This document shows, piece by piece, positions 47,422 through 56,085 of a DNA stretch of 64,000 bases. Both the position numbers and the translations under genes were made by a program. The DNA is taken from NCBI GenBank assembly GCA_963666575.2, contig CAXXYG010000016.1, forward strand, positions 372,001-436,000, given 5' to 3'. Numbering within the stretch: position 1 is the first letter of the stretch; each line of letters opens with the position of its first letter. Below the pieces are notes generated by a model. That model did no database searches. It was given only the letters and a program-made list of their open reading frames with translations, and was not told the origin of the DNA. The stretch is from JABMQB01 sp963666575 (lineage in GTDB: Bacteria; Bacteroidota; Bacteroidia; Bacteroidales; Prolixibacteraceae).

Positions 47422-47763
47422 TTAAGCAATAATAGGAGGTGGCCTGCTAAATATTGTTTGCGAAAAATGATGGTTCCAGTTTTCGGAAGAATTTAACGAT
47501 AGGTATTTAAATTTCCATCTGAAAACCATGTTTTCAAATTTTTGTTGCGGATGGAAATCAGTTTTGTAATCGAAATAAAAGTGTTTTTCTTGTCCCGATT
47601 CTGACAATAAATCGTTAGAATGGATTTCTGTTTTAAATTTTGGGCCACCAAAGTCAATTTCGCCATCGGTAGCTTTTTCAATTCCAAAAATAAAAAAATA
47701 GGCATAAAATACCCCAAAAATAAGGTAGGGGAAATGAGTTGTAAATATGCCAAACGTAAACAT
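47422..47763 (-). CDS. Short single-helix protein, unknown function
   Basis: A 113-residue protein with an N-terminal hydrophobic helix (about 8-28), a charged middle and an aromatic C-terminal part ending FSRPPPIIA. I do not recognise a family. Support for coding comes from a TAnnTTTG box 31 nt before the start and from its position in an otherwise gene-sized gap. It lies upstream of hemA on the same strand, 127 bp away, and could be co-transcribed or independent. Confidence 0.5.
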   Translation of the reverse strand: MFTFGIFTTHFPYLIFGVFYAYFFIFGIEKATDGEIDFGGPKFKTEIHSNDLLSESGQEKHFYFDYKTDFHPQQKFENMVFRWKFKYLSLNSSENWNHHFSQTIFSRPPPIIA

Positions 47764-47794
47764 AGAATTCTTTTATTAGAACTTATTTAACGTT

Positions 47795-47802
47795 CAAAGA
47801 TA
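47795..47802 (-). promoter_or_regulatory. Candidate -7 box of the 113-residue gene
   Basis: On the minus strand this reads TATCTTTG, an exact TAnnTTTG match, 31 nt before the ATG at 47763. Confidence 0.35.
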
Positions 47803-47880
47803 TAATTTCATTGGCAAACTACCTTATAACCACCTTGTTTTATAACACAATCAGCACTGTTTTGGAAATAATCAACTTTT

Positions 47881-47900
47881 TTATTGATATAAATCAATAA
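47881..47900. promoter_or_regulatory. FNR/CRP-type operator
   Basis: TTATTGATATAAATCAATAA is a perfect inverted repeat with 8-bp arms; its core TTGAT-ATAA-ATCAA (47884-47897) equals the classical FNR half-sites. It lies between the gene before hemA (minus strand) and the amidohydrolase promoter (plus strand). Confidence 0.6.
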
Positions 47901-47990
47901 AATATGTGTTTAGAAATACAGTCTATAAATGATGACTATTTATTTCTGTTGGTTGATTTTAAGTAAATAAATATGGAATTTCACTATTAA

Positions 47991-48021
47991 TTTGGAGGAT
48001 TTTTATTTTAATATAAATTTG
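47991..48021 (+). promoter_or_regulatory. Bacteroidota sigma-ABfr-type promoter of the amidohydrolase
   Basis: TTTG at 47991-47994 and TAAATTTG at 48014-48021 are separated by exactly 19 bases, the ideal -33/-7 arrangement for this phylum. The start codon is 29 nt after the -7 box. Confidence 0.75.
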
Positions 48022-48050
48022 TTTACAATTCATAATTAAATTACTGAAGG

Positions 48051-49697
48051 ATGATAAAGAAGAATGTTCAACTTATTTTTATTCTTACAAATTTACTTTT
48101 TATGCTTGCATGTAATCAAAAAGAAAATGTCGATTTAATTGTAAAGAACGGTAAGATCTATTGTGTAGATGCTCGTTTTTCGATAGCTGAAAGTTTTGCG
48201 GTTTTGGATGGTAAAATTATTGCTGTTGGAAATGAAAAAGAAATTAGTAAGAAGTATCATTCAGAGGAGATTTTAGATGCTCATGGGAAATATATCTACC
48301 CTGGATTTAACGATGCTCATTGCCATTTCTACGGATATGGTTTAAATCAACTTCAATATGCCGACCTTTCGGGAACACAAAATAAGGATGAAATTTATTC
48401 AATTTTAAAAGAGCACCATAAAAAACAAAATGACGGTTGGATACTTGGACGTGGTTGGGATCAGAACGATTGGCCCAGCGAAAAGTTTCCTGATAAATCC
48501 GAGTTGGATAAATTATTTCCAAATACACCCGTATTTTTGATTCGCATTGATGGGCACGCAGCCTGGTGTAATTCAAAAGCACTGGAATTTGCAGGGGTTT
48601 CGGCAAGTATAAAAGTTGATGGGGGTGAGGTTTTATTAAATAACAACGAACCATCGGGAGTATTAATTGATAAAGCATTGGGGCTTGTTTCTGCATTAAT
48701 TCCCGAGCCTTCATCGAATCAAGTACAAAATGCGTTGTTGGAAGCACAGAAAAATTGTGTGGCAGTTGGATTAACATCAGTAACCGATTGTGGCCTTGAC
48801 AAACAAGTTATTTTATCCATGGGACAAATGCAAAAGGATAAGTTTTTAAAAATGAGGATTAATGCTATGCTGAGCCCTACCGATGAAAATATTGACTATT
48901 TTGTAAAAGGGGAACCAATTAAAACAGACCGGTTAAATGTAAGTACCATTAAATTATTTGCCGATGGAGCTCTTGGTTCAAGAGGTGCTTTGATGTTGGA
49001 AGATTATTCGGATGATCCGGGGAACAAAGGCCTTCAGATAGAAAACCGCGAATATTTTGAAAAAATGTGCCAACTGGCTTACGATAATAATTTTCAGGTG
49101 GCAACACATTGTATTGGAGACGGGGCTAACCGGTTGATGCTGGATATTTATGGAGATATTTTAAAGGGGAAAAATAACAGGCGATGGCGCATTGAACATG
49201 CGCAAATTATTCATTCTGATGATTTTAAAAAATTCACTGAATTTTCAATAATTCCATCGATTCAGGCAACCCATTGTACTTCGGATATGAAGTGGGCAAA
49301 AAGCAGAGTGGGTGAGGAACGGATTAAGGGTGCATATGCTTATCAAACGCTGTTAAACCAATTGGGATGGTTGCCCAACGGAACCGATTTTCCGGTTGAG
49401 GAAATTAATCCGATTTTAACATTTTATACTTCTGTTTTTCGTACCGATAAAAATGGCAAACCCGAAGGTGGCTGGCAAATTGAAGATGGGCTGACGCGTG
49501 AACAGGCTTTACGTTCAATGACAATTTGGGGAGCAAAAGCATCGTTCGAAGAAAATACCAAAGGAAGTATTGAACCTGGGAGATATGCTGATTTTGTTGT
49601 GCTTGATAAAGATTTGATGGCTGTTACACCTCAAGAAGTTTTGAATACAAAAGTAACAAGTACCTGGATAGCAGGAGAGAAGGTTTTTGAGCAATAA
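48051..49697 (+). CDS. YtcJ-like amidohydrolase lipoprotein
   Basis: A 548-residue amidohydrolase-3 family enzyme with a lipoprotein signal (lipobox LLFMLAC, Cys about 21). Metal-binding motifs: FNDAHCHFYGYG (HxH near residue 88-90), a downstream ATHCIGDGAN His, WRIEHAQIIH, and the Asp of NGTDFPVEEINP. The related YtcJ/AtzN-like group acts on N-acyl or amide bonds; the actual substrate is unknown. It has its own strong promoter and is followed by the propeller lipoproteins, which are probably separately transcribed. Confidence 0.85.
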   Translation: MIKKNVQLIFILTNLLFMLACNQKENVDLIVKNGKIYCVDARFSIAESFAVLDGKIIAVGNEKEISKKYHSEEILDAHGKYIYPGFNDAHCHFYGYGLNQLQYADLSGTQNKDEIYSILKEHHKKQNDGWILGRGWDQNDWPSEKFPDKSELDKLFPNTPVFLIRIDGHAAWCNSKALEFAGVSASIKVDGGEVLLNNNEPSGVLIDKALGLVSALIPEPSSNQVQNALLEAQKNCVAVGLTSVTDCGLDKQVILSMGQMQKDKFLKMRINAMLSPTDENIDYFVKGEPIKTDRLNVSTIKLFADGALGSRGALMLEDYSDDPGNKGLQIENREYFEKMCQLAYDNNFQVATHCIGDGANRLMLDIYGDILKGKNNRRWRIEHAQIIHSDDFKKFTEFSIIPSIQATHCTSDMKWAKSRVGEERIKGAYAYQTLLNQLGWLPNGTDFPVEEINPILTFYTSVFRTDKNGKPEGGWQIEDGLTREQALRSMTIWGAKASFEENTKGSIEPGRYADFVVLDKDLMAVTPQEVLNTKVTSTWIAGEKVFEQ

Positions 49698-49764
49698 AAA
49701 TTTATTTTGCTGAGAAAGCAACCTTTTGTAATGATAAACCCTCTTATTTTTATAACCTCTTATA

Positions 49765-50784
49765 ATGAAAAAGAACATAATTATTATTGTCTTTTTTTAT
49801 CTTTTATTTCCCTGCTGTCAAAAGGACTTAATAAAGGAGGAGGAGATTATTTTTAACTCTGAAATTCGTTTTATCATTTCAGATCACCTGTTACCTGGGA
49901 GGTCAGTTTCAAATATAGTTTTTATAGACGAGAAAAATTTATTTTGTTCGGTAGGAACTCAATTATTATACCTTGAAGGAGGTATAGTAAAAGATTCGTT
50001 TACTGCAACTTCCGATGTGCTTTCTCTGGCATATAGGCAACAGGACAATTCACTTTTTTTTGGAACATATTCTTCAGGATTAGGAAGATTATATAACGGA
50101 GAGATATATTATTCAACTGCTGAAAATGCTAATTTACCTTATAATCGCATCAGAGAATTGGTTTCCGATGAATCAGGAAATATGTGGTTTTCCTCATCGG
50201 CTCATCAGGTGGGAGGATTAATAAAATATGATGGAGTTGGTTTTGATAAATTTTTTCCCGAAAATTCTCCTCTCCCTTATAATTTGATTTTTAAAGTAAA
50301 ATTCCGATCAGGTAAAATAGTTGTTGTGGCTCAGAATCCGGGAGGTGGTACTAAAACATTTCAAATACAAGGCAATAAATGGGAGGAATTATTTGAAAGT
50401 GGTGGATGTTCAATTAAAGATATTGATGTTGATTCAAAAGGGAAAATATATTATATCGACGATAGTAGGGATTATTGTGGCGGAGGTTTATGGTCTGATG
50501 AAGTTGTTTTTGTTTTTGATAAAAACGATAAACAGATTTTACGGGAATATGAATATTCAATGGACCTGGTTTATTTACCCTATGTATTAAAAATTGACAA
50601 ACGTGATTATGTTTGGGTTGGTAAATATTCAAGTGGAGATAAAAGGCTTTCGGTATTTGATGGTAAAAACTGACACGAAGCCCCGGCTGATTTTCCTGAC
50701 GATTTTATTAAATGTATTGAGGTAGATGAGAATAACACTGTTTGGATTGGGACAGAAAATGGCATTTATATTCTTGAACAATAG
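49765..50784 (+). pseudogene. Two-component propeller lipoprotein with in-frame TGA
   Basis: The frame from ATG 49765 (lipobox-like LFPCC, then propeller repeats such as GNMWFSSSAHQVGGLIKYDG) stops at TGA 50671-50673. The same frame then continues without another stop for 36 codons to TAG at 50784 and encodes the missing last blade (DENNTVWIGTENGIYILEQ). In the neighbouring paralog the TGA position is Trp in YDGKEWKHAE, so one base change (TGG to TGA) explains it. The product would lack its last propeller blade. In that fold the final blade closes the ring, so the gene is probably inactive. Confidence 0.75.
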
Positions 50785-50877
50785 ATTAATATGATGTAGT
50801 TTAAGCGAATAGAAAAATTATGAAACGACCTTGCATAAAAGCTTCACAAACAAGCATAATTAAAATGAAGGAGTTAA

Positions 50878-50912
50878 CTGTCTGCCGAACAGGCAGGCAT
50901 TCAATACCTTTG
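50878..50912 (+). promoter_or_regulatory. GC-rich palindrome plus -7 box (copy 2)
   Basis: TGTCTGCC and GGCAGGCA around 5 bases, ending in CAT at 50900, then 4 bases, then TACCTTTG (50905-50912), an exact TAnnTTTG, 21 nt before ATG 50934. Same layout as at 24062-24096. The palindrome occupies the place where the -33 element should be. Confidence 0.55.
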
Positions 50913-50933
50913 AAAACTTTTAATTTTAATTGG

Positions 50934-51959
50934 ATGAAACATTCATTGTATTTTTTACTTATTGGTTTTGTTTGTTTTTCGTGCAAAAAGGAGAATATTC
51001 AAACAAATACAGATTTCTCACCTGAAAAAGATTTCTCACCTCAAATAAATTTTGAGATATCAGAACAAATTTTTGAAGATAAAGAGATTTCGTGTATCGA
51101 TTTTGATTTGGAAGGGAATGCCTGGATCGGTTCGGGGAGTGAATTAATAAATTACAACAATACAAAAACTAAAACGTTTCCAGTCGGTTCAGAAATCAGG
51201 GATATTTCGGTTGGTAATAATGGGAAGGTATGGATTGGTACAAGAGATAAAGGCCTGGCTTGTTTCGAAAATAATAAGTTTACCTATTATACAGTTGAAA
51301 ATGCCGGCCTTCCGCGCGATTTAATTATTGATGTTGAAGCTGCACCTGATGGTAGTGTTTGGTTTAGCAGTTCTGCTCATAGGCTTGGTGGCTTAATGCA
51401 TTTCGATGGGCAAAACTTTGATTTGTATACCCCTGAAAATTCAATATTAAACCAGAATTTAATTTTAGGATTAAAAATAGATAATAAGGGGAATGTTTTT
51501 TGCCACTCGGAAGGCACCGTTACACAAGCAAAAGTTTTCAGAATAGGGAACAACAATAAATGGAATAAGTTGGGAGGAGAAATTGTTTTTTATTGGATAG
51601 GATCAATGGATGTAAATTCACAATCAGAACCAGTTGTGGTTACCGACCATTCACTTTCGTCGTGCGCAGGTTGTTACACCGATGAGGTAATAATTTACAG
51701 GAAAGGGAAATGGGAAGTAATTGATACTGAGTTTGAAATTTGGGCTTTTAACCGAATGTTTATTGATAAACGCGATTATATATGGGTACCCGGAAGTATA
51801 GTAAATGGATATTCCGGGTATTTTGTATACGATGGAAAAGAGTGGAAACATGCAGAAGTAAATGAACTTGAGGATGCTTTTGTTAAAATGGCGAAAGCTG
51901 ATCCGAATAATAACATTTGGATTTGTACCAACAATGGAATATTCATTATAAATCAATAA
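50934..51959 (+). CDS. Two-component propeller (ligand-sensor-like) lipoprotein
   Basis: A 341-residue lipoprotein: signal with lipobox FVCFSC (Cys17) and a beta-propeller built from Reg_prop-like repeats (GNAWIGSGSELINYN, GKVWIGTRDKGLACF, GSVWFSSSAHRLGG, NNIWICTNNGIFIINQ). Such propellers usually form the sensor part of hybrid two-component systems; here the protein ends after the propeller, so it would be a free surface or periplasmic binding protein. I chose ATG 50934 because the longer frame from 50820 runs through the palindrome and promoter. Intact paralog of the gene before it; 3 bp before the next gene. Confidence 0.8.
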   Translation: MKHSLYFLLIGFVCFSCKKENIQTNTDFSPEKDFSPQINFEISEQIFEDKEISCIDFDLEGNAWIGSGSELINYNNTKTKTFPVGSEIRDISVGNNGKVWIGTRDKGLACFENNKFTYYTVENAGLPRDLIIDVEAAPDGSVWFSSSAHRLGGLMHFDGQNFDLYTPENSILNQNLILGLKIDNKGNVFCHSEGTVTQAKVFRIGNNNKWNKLGGEIVFYWIGSMDVNSQSEPVVVTDHSLSSCAGCYTDEVIIYRKGKWEVIDTEFEIWAFNRMFIDKRDYIWVPGSIVNGYSGYFVYDGKEWKHAEVNELEDAFVKMAKADPNNNIWICTNNGIFIINQ

Positions 51960-51962
51960 ATT

Positions 51963-52421
51963 ATGAAAAAAATTATCCTCCTTATTAGTTTGGCTGTTTT
52001 TACATTTTCAGTAAAAGCACAGTTTTCAGTGAATTATTATTACGATGGTAATACGGTTGGAATTTCGACCAGCCCTGCAAAAAATAATTGGTTTGAAATG
52101 AGGGTAAATACAACCTCCTTTCGCCAGTCAACATGGAGTTATGCCGACCGGGGAATAACACAGGCCTATTATTGTTTTAAATTGATAAATCAGGATAAAG
52201 CAGCACTTTATACCGGTTTGGGTTTAGGAGTGCCATTACTATCTGATGAAGTAGGTTGGGCAAGTATTAATGTCCCGTTGGGAATTCAAATTAATCCATT
52301 TAACCAGTTGCCAAATTTATTTCTCACCGGAGAGTATAACGGTATGTTTGTGGTAACCGATGATTCTGAATTAATTAATACCATTTCTATTGGATTTAAA
52401 TATTTGTTTAAAAAGGATTAA
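51963..52421 (+). CDS. Small exported, barrel-like protein
   Basis: A 152-residue protein with a signal peptide (hydrophobic 4-18, cleavage after VKAQ) and alternating aromatic and polar beta strands ending in a hydrophobic strand (SIGFKYLFKKD), as in small outer-membrane barrels. No named family recognised. It starts 3 bp after the propeller lipoprotein stop, so the two are co-transcribed and may work together at the outer membrane. Confidence 0.7.
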   Translation: MKKIILLISLAVFTFSVKAQFSVNYYYDGNTVGISTSPAKNNWFEMRVNTTSFRQSTWSYADRGITQAYYCFKLINQDKAALYTGLGLGVPLLSDEVGWASINVPLGIQINPFNQLPNLFLTGEYNGMFVVTDDSELINTISIGFKYLFKKD

Positions 52422-52436
52422 AGGCCTTGTTTAATT

Positions 52437-53150
52437 TCAGGAGCTAAAAGTTCTATTGGTTTTATTCATTCTTATTTTCCTGTAAGTACAGTCCTTACTT
52501 GAACAAAGGTCGCAGAGGTATTCGCGGAAGTTGACGTTTTTACCTATTCCAATTAAACCGCTAATCGATTTTACCGGATTCATTAGTGCTGATTCGGTAA
52601 GGCAAACACCACAGGTTTGTTTTGGGAAAAGAGAAAACAAATTATGCTGGTCATTTACCGGCCATTGGCAATAACCGGGGCTATAACGGTTGGTTATTTT
52701 ATCACCTTGGGCTGAGATTTCTTCTAAAACTATTTTTTGCATTTTATCGCCGGCAGCTTCAGCAATAAACGAACCCATGGTATCGTAAACAAAACCCAGC
52801 ACCGGATCTTCTCCTTTCATAAGAGTTTTCGATTTGGTGCTAATTGTTTCGCCGGCTGTGCAGATAAAAAATGCGGCCCGTTCAGAATTCCTGATTTCTT
52901 TTTTAATTTTCCTGCCGATATTAAATGTTAAACCTTCGGCAGAAATTGTGTTTGGAATAGCGTCGATTTGTAATTTGTCGATAATAATATAAGCTGCTTT
53001 AATATCTGGCAGAGTAGCGGCAAATTGAAACGTTTCGTCAATGTATGAATTAAATGGTTCAGGAACTCCTTCGGAAAAACCCAATATTGCCTCAAGTTGT
53101 GCCTTGTCAATAATAAGTTCATTAAAACGAAATGACAAATTTTTTATCAT
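52437..53150 (-). CDS. Stand-alone MetH-type AdoMet activation protein
   Basis: A 237-residue protein matching the vitamin B12-dependent methionine synthase activation domain: NRYSPGYCQWP (154-164), NLFSLFP and CGVCLTESALMNPVKSISG (split: CGVCLTESALMNP 180-192, VKSISGLIGIG). In MetH this domain uses AdoMet to re-methylate oxidised cobalamin. Extra cysteines (Cys180, 183, 213, 216, 221) could hold an iron-sulfur cluster or zinc. Here it is a separate gene overlapping the GTPase gene by 4 bp, so it probably reactivates the operon's corrinoid protein. It ends with TGA, showing TGA is a stop in this genome. Confidence 0.82.
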   Translation of the reverse strand: MIKNLSFRFNELIIDKAQLEAILGFSEGVPEPFNSYIDETFQFAATLPDIKAAYIIIDKLQIDAIPNTISAEGLTFNIGRKIKKEIRNSERAAFFICTAGETISTKSKTLMKGEDPVLGFVYDTMGSFIAEAAGDKMQKIVLEEISAQGDKITNRYSPGYCQWPVNDQHNLFSLFPKQTCGVCLTESALMNPVKSISGLIGIGKNVNFREYLCDLCSSKDCTYRKIRMNKTNRTFSS

Positions 53151-54046
53151 GATTTACAATATTCGTCAAAAAGTGATTGGAACTGTTTACCATTGGTGAA
53201 GTTACCAATTAATACCAATTCAGTTGGTTCGGGAATAGAAGAGACTTTCTCAATTTTTTTATCGTTAAAAACGCCTTGTACATAGTAACTTTGGTTCTTT
53301 TTTACTTTTACAAATCCTTTATAGCGGAAAACTTTTCTGTTAATATTTTCAAGAAATTTGACCAATAATTGTTCATTTATTTCTCGGCTATTTTTAATTA
53401 CCATTGAATTTAAATCGGGCCTGCCTTCACTTGTACCAAATGAATTTGGAAAAAAATTAAAGGCTTTTTTTAACGATGAAAGTTCAATTTTTGCATAATT
53501 GGCAGGCAACACATGAGCAAAAGGATTTATTTTTTTTACTGAATCGCATACTTGAGAAATATTATCGCCGGTTAAGTCAGTTTTATTTAATATAATGGTG
53601 TCGGCAATTCTTAATTGGTGGTCGATGCGGTTTCGAAGGGCTGTGGTTTTAAAATAATTATTTGAATCGATGATTGACCACACATGGCCCAGGAAAACTT
53701 TATTTTGAAGTATTTCTGCTTGAAAAATCTGTGCAACTCCTATGGGGTCTGACATTCCCGATGCTTCCATAATAATCTCATCAGGCTCTATTTCATTAAC
53801 AAAAGCAGCAAGCGATTCAATAAAAGTCCCCAGTAAACAAACACAAAAAACAGAACCGTTATTTACTTCAAGCACCTGATATTTACCTGATAAATTTAAT
53901 TCTCTTTCATCCATGTTAACGGAAGAAAATTCATTTTGTATAACGGCAATTTTTTTATTTTCTTCAAATGTTTTGAGGTAATGTTTTAAAAATGAAGTTT
54001 TTCCACTTCCAAAAAACCCGGTTACCAGATGCAATGGGATACTCAT
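53147..54046 (-). CDS. CobW/COG0523-family GTPase
   Basis: A 299-residue P-loop GTPase of the CobW group (metal or cofactor insertion). Walker A GFFGSGKTSF (10-19), Walker B-like EIIMEASGMSDP, and NKTD for guanine binding. The usual CxCC metal motif reads FCVC followed by LLG (Cys68, Cys70, last Cys lost). A C-terminal CobW_C-like domain follows. In methyltransferase clusters such GTPases may load corrinoid or zinc. It overlaps the methyltransferase stop and the activation gene start, so translation is coupled. Confidence 0.82.
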   Translation of the reverse strand: MSIPLHLVTGFFGSGKTSFLKHYLKTFEENKKIAVIQNEFSSVNMDERELNLSGKYQVLEVNNGSVFCVCLLGTFIESLAAFVNEIEPDEIIMEASGMSDPIGVAQIFQAEILQNKVFLGHVWSIIDSNNYFKTTALRNRIDHQLRIADTIILNKTDLTGDNISQVCDSVKKINPFAHVLPANYAKIELSSLKKAFNFFPNSFGTSEGRPDLNSMVIKNSREINEQLLVKFLENINRKVFRYKGFVKVKKNQSYYVQGVFNDKKIEKVSSIPEPTELVLIGNFTNGKQFQSLFDEYCKS

Positions 54047-55392
54047 TATTTTAGTGTTTTAATAATAGCATCTATGATTTTAGTTTTGGGTGGGATTTGA
54101 CTTATAAATTCAATTTTGCCGTTAATGCATGTTGTTGGTACATTTTGAACACCCAGTGCTATCATCATTCTGATTCCATCAATGTTTTTAATTTTGTGTT
54201 CATTTACAATAACGTTATCGCCAAATTCTACCGATGCATCTTTTACCGCTTCAACCATGTATTGACATGGGGCGCACGATGCTGAATCGAGGGTAATAAT
54301 ATCAATTATCACTTTATCGTCTTTCCAGTGCCCTTCTAAATCAAGGGCTTCTAATGATGATGTATGTACAAGTTCACGGGTGACTTGTTGGGCGTATTCA
54401 TCGTAAACCAATTCGGTTACTGCCTGAAGATTGGCAATAGGAGTAGCCATTGGTAAGTCACAGCCCGGGGCTAATATAAATCCTTTTTTTGCACCTAAAT
54501 CAAGGCATTCAACAGTTTCTTTTTTAGCATCTAATTCGTTGCCAAGAAGTAATACACTGGTAAGTTTTAGGTTTCCGCCAAAACTTATTTTTTTATATAG
54601 AGCCACTTTTTTAACATAGTCTAGTGGGATATTTTCATCGATTGATATGTTATCGGGCCCACAATCACACATAACTTCAATGTTTTGTTGGGCATGGCCA
54701 CATACAAAAAATGAGCTGTATTTTTTTCGGAGGCGGATAAAATCAAAAATCATTTTTGCGTAAGGCGAAACAAATGTTTCAAAAGATAAAGGGTCGATTT
54801 GGCTGGTCATTGGATCAACAACTGCAATAATATCGCAACCGGCATCCAAAAGCATTTCGGCATGTTTAATTCCTACTTCGGTACAAAATTGCATGAGCTC
54901 AGCAACATATTCAGGGTCTTCAAACAATTTCATAAAAATTTCAGTACCTAAAAGGTGCAATGCAAGTGTAAAAGGGCCAGTTATTAAACCGTATAAAGCT
55001 AAATCGGGGTATTTTTCCTTTAAAATTTTTGTGGCTTCCAATATAATAGGAATCCGGCCATCATTAATTCCCGGAAGTTTCAGTGATTTTAATTCAACTC
55101 CTTCAACCAAAGGGTGCGAAACAACAGCTGGCGGATTTTCTTTGCTCCAAACCAATTTGCAACCCAAAATTTCAGCTTCAATTTGTAAATCAAAAACAAC
55201 CGGAATTCCATCAGGTCTGTATAAATCAACAGCTTTACTAATACCATCAACAATTAGTTGTGATGATTTTAGAAATGTCTCAGCATCAACGCCAATCAGT
55301 TCACCTCCATGTACTCCAACAAAAGGCACCCATGGTACTCTTTCTACTTCTTCTAACCTGAGTGCCTTTTTAATAAGCTCTAATCCATTCAT
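54046..55392 (-). CDS. UroD-fold corrinoid methyltransferase with C-terminal thioredoxin-like domain
   Basis: A 448-residue protein. Residues 1-345 form a UroD-fold methyltransferase like MtaA, MtbA or MtvB: VERVPWVPFVGVHGG at the N terminus, a zinc-type site with Cys231 and His233 (FFVCGHAQQ) and Cys311 in APGCDLPMATP. Residues about 358-448 form a thioredoxin-like fold with CAPC (Cys373, Cys376), cis-Pro region VPTTC and a final helix. I know of no characterised methyltransferase with this tail. Transfers a methyl group to or from the corrinoid protein encoded 4 bp upstream; the substrate is unknown. Confidence 0.82.
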   Translation of the reverse strand: MNGLELIKKALRLEEVERVPWVPFVGVHGGELIGVDAETFLKSSQLIVDGISKAVDLYRPDGIPVVFDLQIEAEILGCKLVWSKENPPAVVSHPLVEGVELKSLKLPGINDGRIPIILEATKILKEKYPDLALYGLITGPFTLALHLLGTEIFMKLFEDPEYVAELMQFCTEVGIKHAEMLLDAGCDIIAVVDPMTSQIDPLSFETFVSPYAKMIFDFIRLRKKYSSFFVCGHAQQNIEVMCDCGPDNISIDENIPLDYVKKVALYKKISFGGNLKLTSVLLLGNELDAKKETVECLDLGAKKGFILAPGCDLPMATPIANLQAVTELVYDEYAQQVTRELVHTSSLEALDLEGHWKDDKVIIDIITLDSASCAPCQYMVEAVKDASVEFGDNVIVNEHKIKNIDGIRMMIALGVQNVPTTCINGKIEFISQIPPKTKIIDAIIKTLK

Positions 55393-55395
55393 TTA

Positions 55396-56064
55396 TTAAG
55401 CAATTTTAGAATTTAAAAATTCAACAACACCTTGCGGATCGGGTGAATAATTATCGGCGCCAATTTTGAGGCAAAAGTCATTATTTAAGGGTGCACCGCC
55501 AATGGTTACTATGGTGCCAGGAACTGTATCTTTAATTGTTTTGGTAATTTTTTCCATGTTGATCATTGTGGTTGTTAATAAAGCTGATAAACCAACTACT
55601 GCTCCCGGATTTTCTTTAACGGCTTCAATAAATTTTTCTGCGTTCACATCTGTTCCCAGGTCTACAACTTTAAAACCATTTCCTTCAACCATCATGGCTA
55701 CCAGATTTTTACCAATATCATGCAAATCGCCTAAAACAGTTCCAATAATAAATGTCCCTTTTTGTTTGGCTTCGCCCGAAGCAAAAAATGGTTTAAGGTG
55801 AATCATTGCCGTACTCATTGCTTTAGCCGACATTAATACTTGCGGCACAAAAATTTTATTTTCGCGGAATTTAACGCCCACTTTTTCCATTCCGGGCATC
55901 AACCCAGATGTTAATATTTCCTGGGCTTTTATCCCACTACTTAATGCCTGCCGGGTAATTTCATCTGCACCGTCAAGACCTTTCATTTGCGGTGGATATG
56001 GTGATGCTTTATTTATTTTTCCGAATTCAACACATTCTGCAAGGTTGTTTAATAATTCATTCAT
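55396..56064 (-). CDS. Corrinoid (B12-binding) methyl carrier protein
   Basis: A 222-residue protein of the MtaC/MtbC/MtvC type: helical cap domain (about 30-95) and a Rossmann-like B12 domain with cobalt ligand His115 in GDLHDIGKNLV (DxHxxG), then VVDLGTDVNAEKF and VTIGGAPLN. Carries the methyl group between methyltransferases as methylcobalamin. I chose ATG 56064: the longer frame from 56100 crosses a promoter box. First gene of a four-gene operon and divergent from an AraC regulator. Confidence 0.88.
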   Translation of the reverse strand: MNELLNNLAECVEFGKINKASPYPPQMKGLDGADEITRQALSSGIKAQEILTSGLMPGMEKVGVKFRENKIFVPQVLMSAKAMSTAMIHLKPFFASGEAKQKGTFIIGTVLGDLHDIGKNLVAMMVEGNGFKVVDLGTDVNAEKFIEAVKENPGAVVGLSALLTTTMINMEKITKTIKDTVPGTIVTIGGAPLNNDFCLKIGADNYSPDPQGVVEFLNSKIA

Positions 56065-56085
56065 ATTAGTGGTTTTATTTGAACA

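Noticed and set aside
47493..47753. Minus-strand frame of 86 codons in a second reading frame
   Set aside because: It lies inside the 113-residue gene in another frame; the latter has a promoter-like box, a clean signal-anchor helix and better composition.
50671..50673. TGA read as tryptophan (genetic code change)
   Set aside because: TGG is used for Trp throughout, and the gene at 52437-53150 ends with TGA; a simple nonsense mutation explains the case.
50820..50933. Longer N terminus of the propeller lipoprotein
   Set aside because: It would be read through the palindrome and the -7 box and would bury the lipoprotein signal 38 residues inside the protein.
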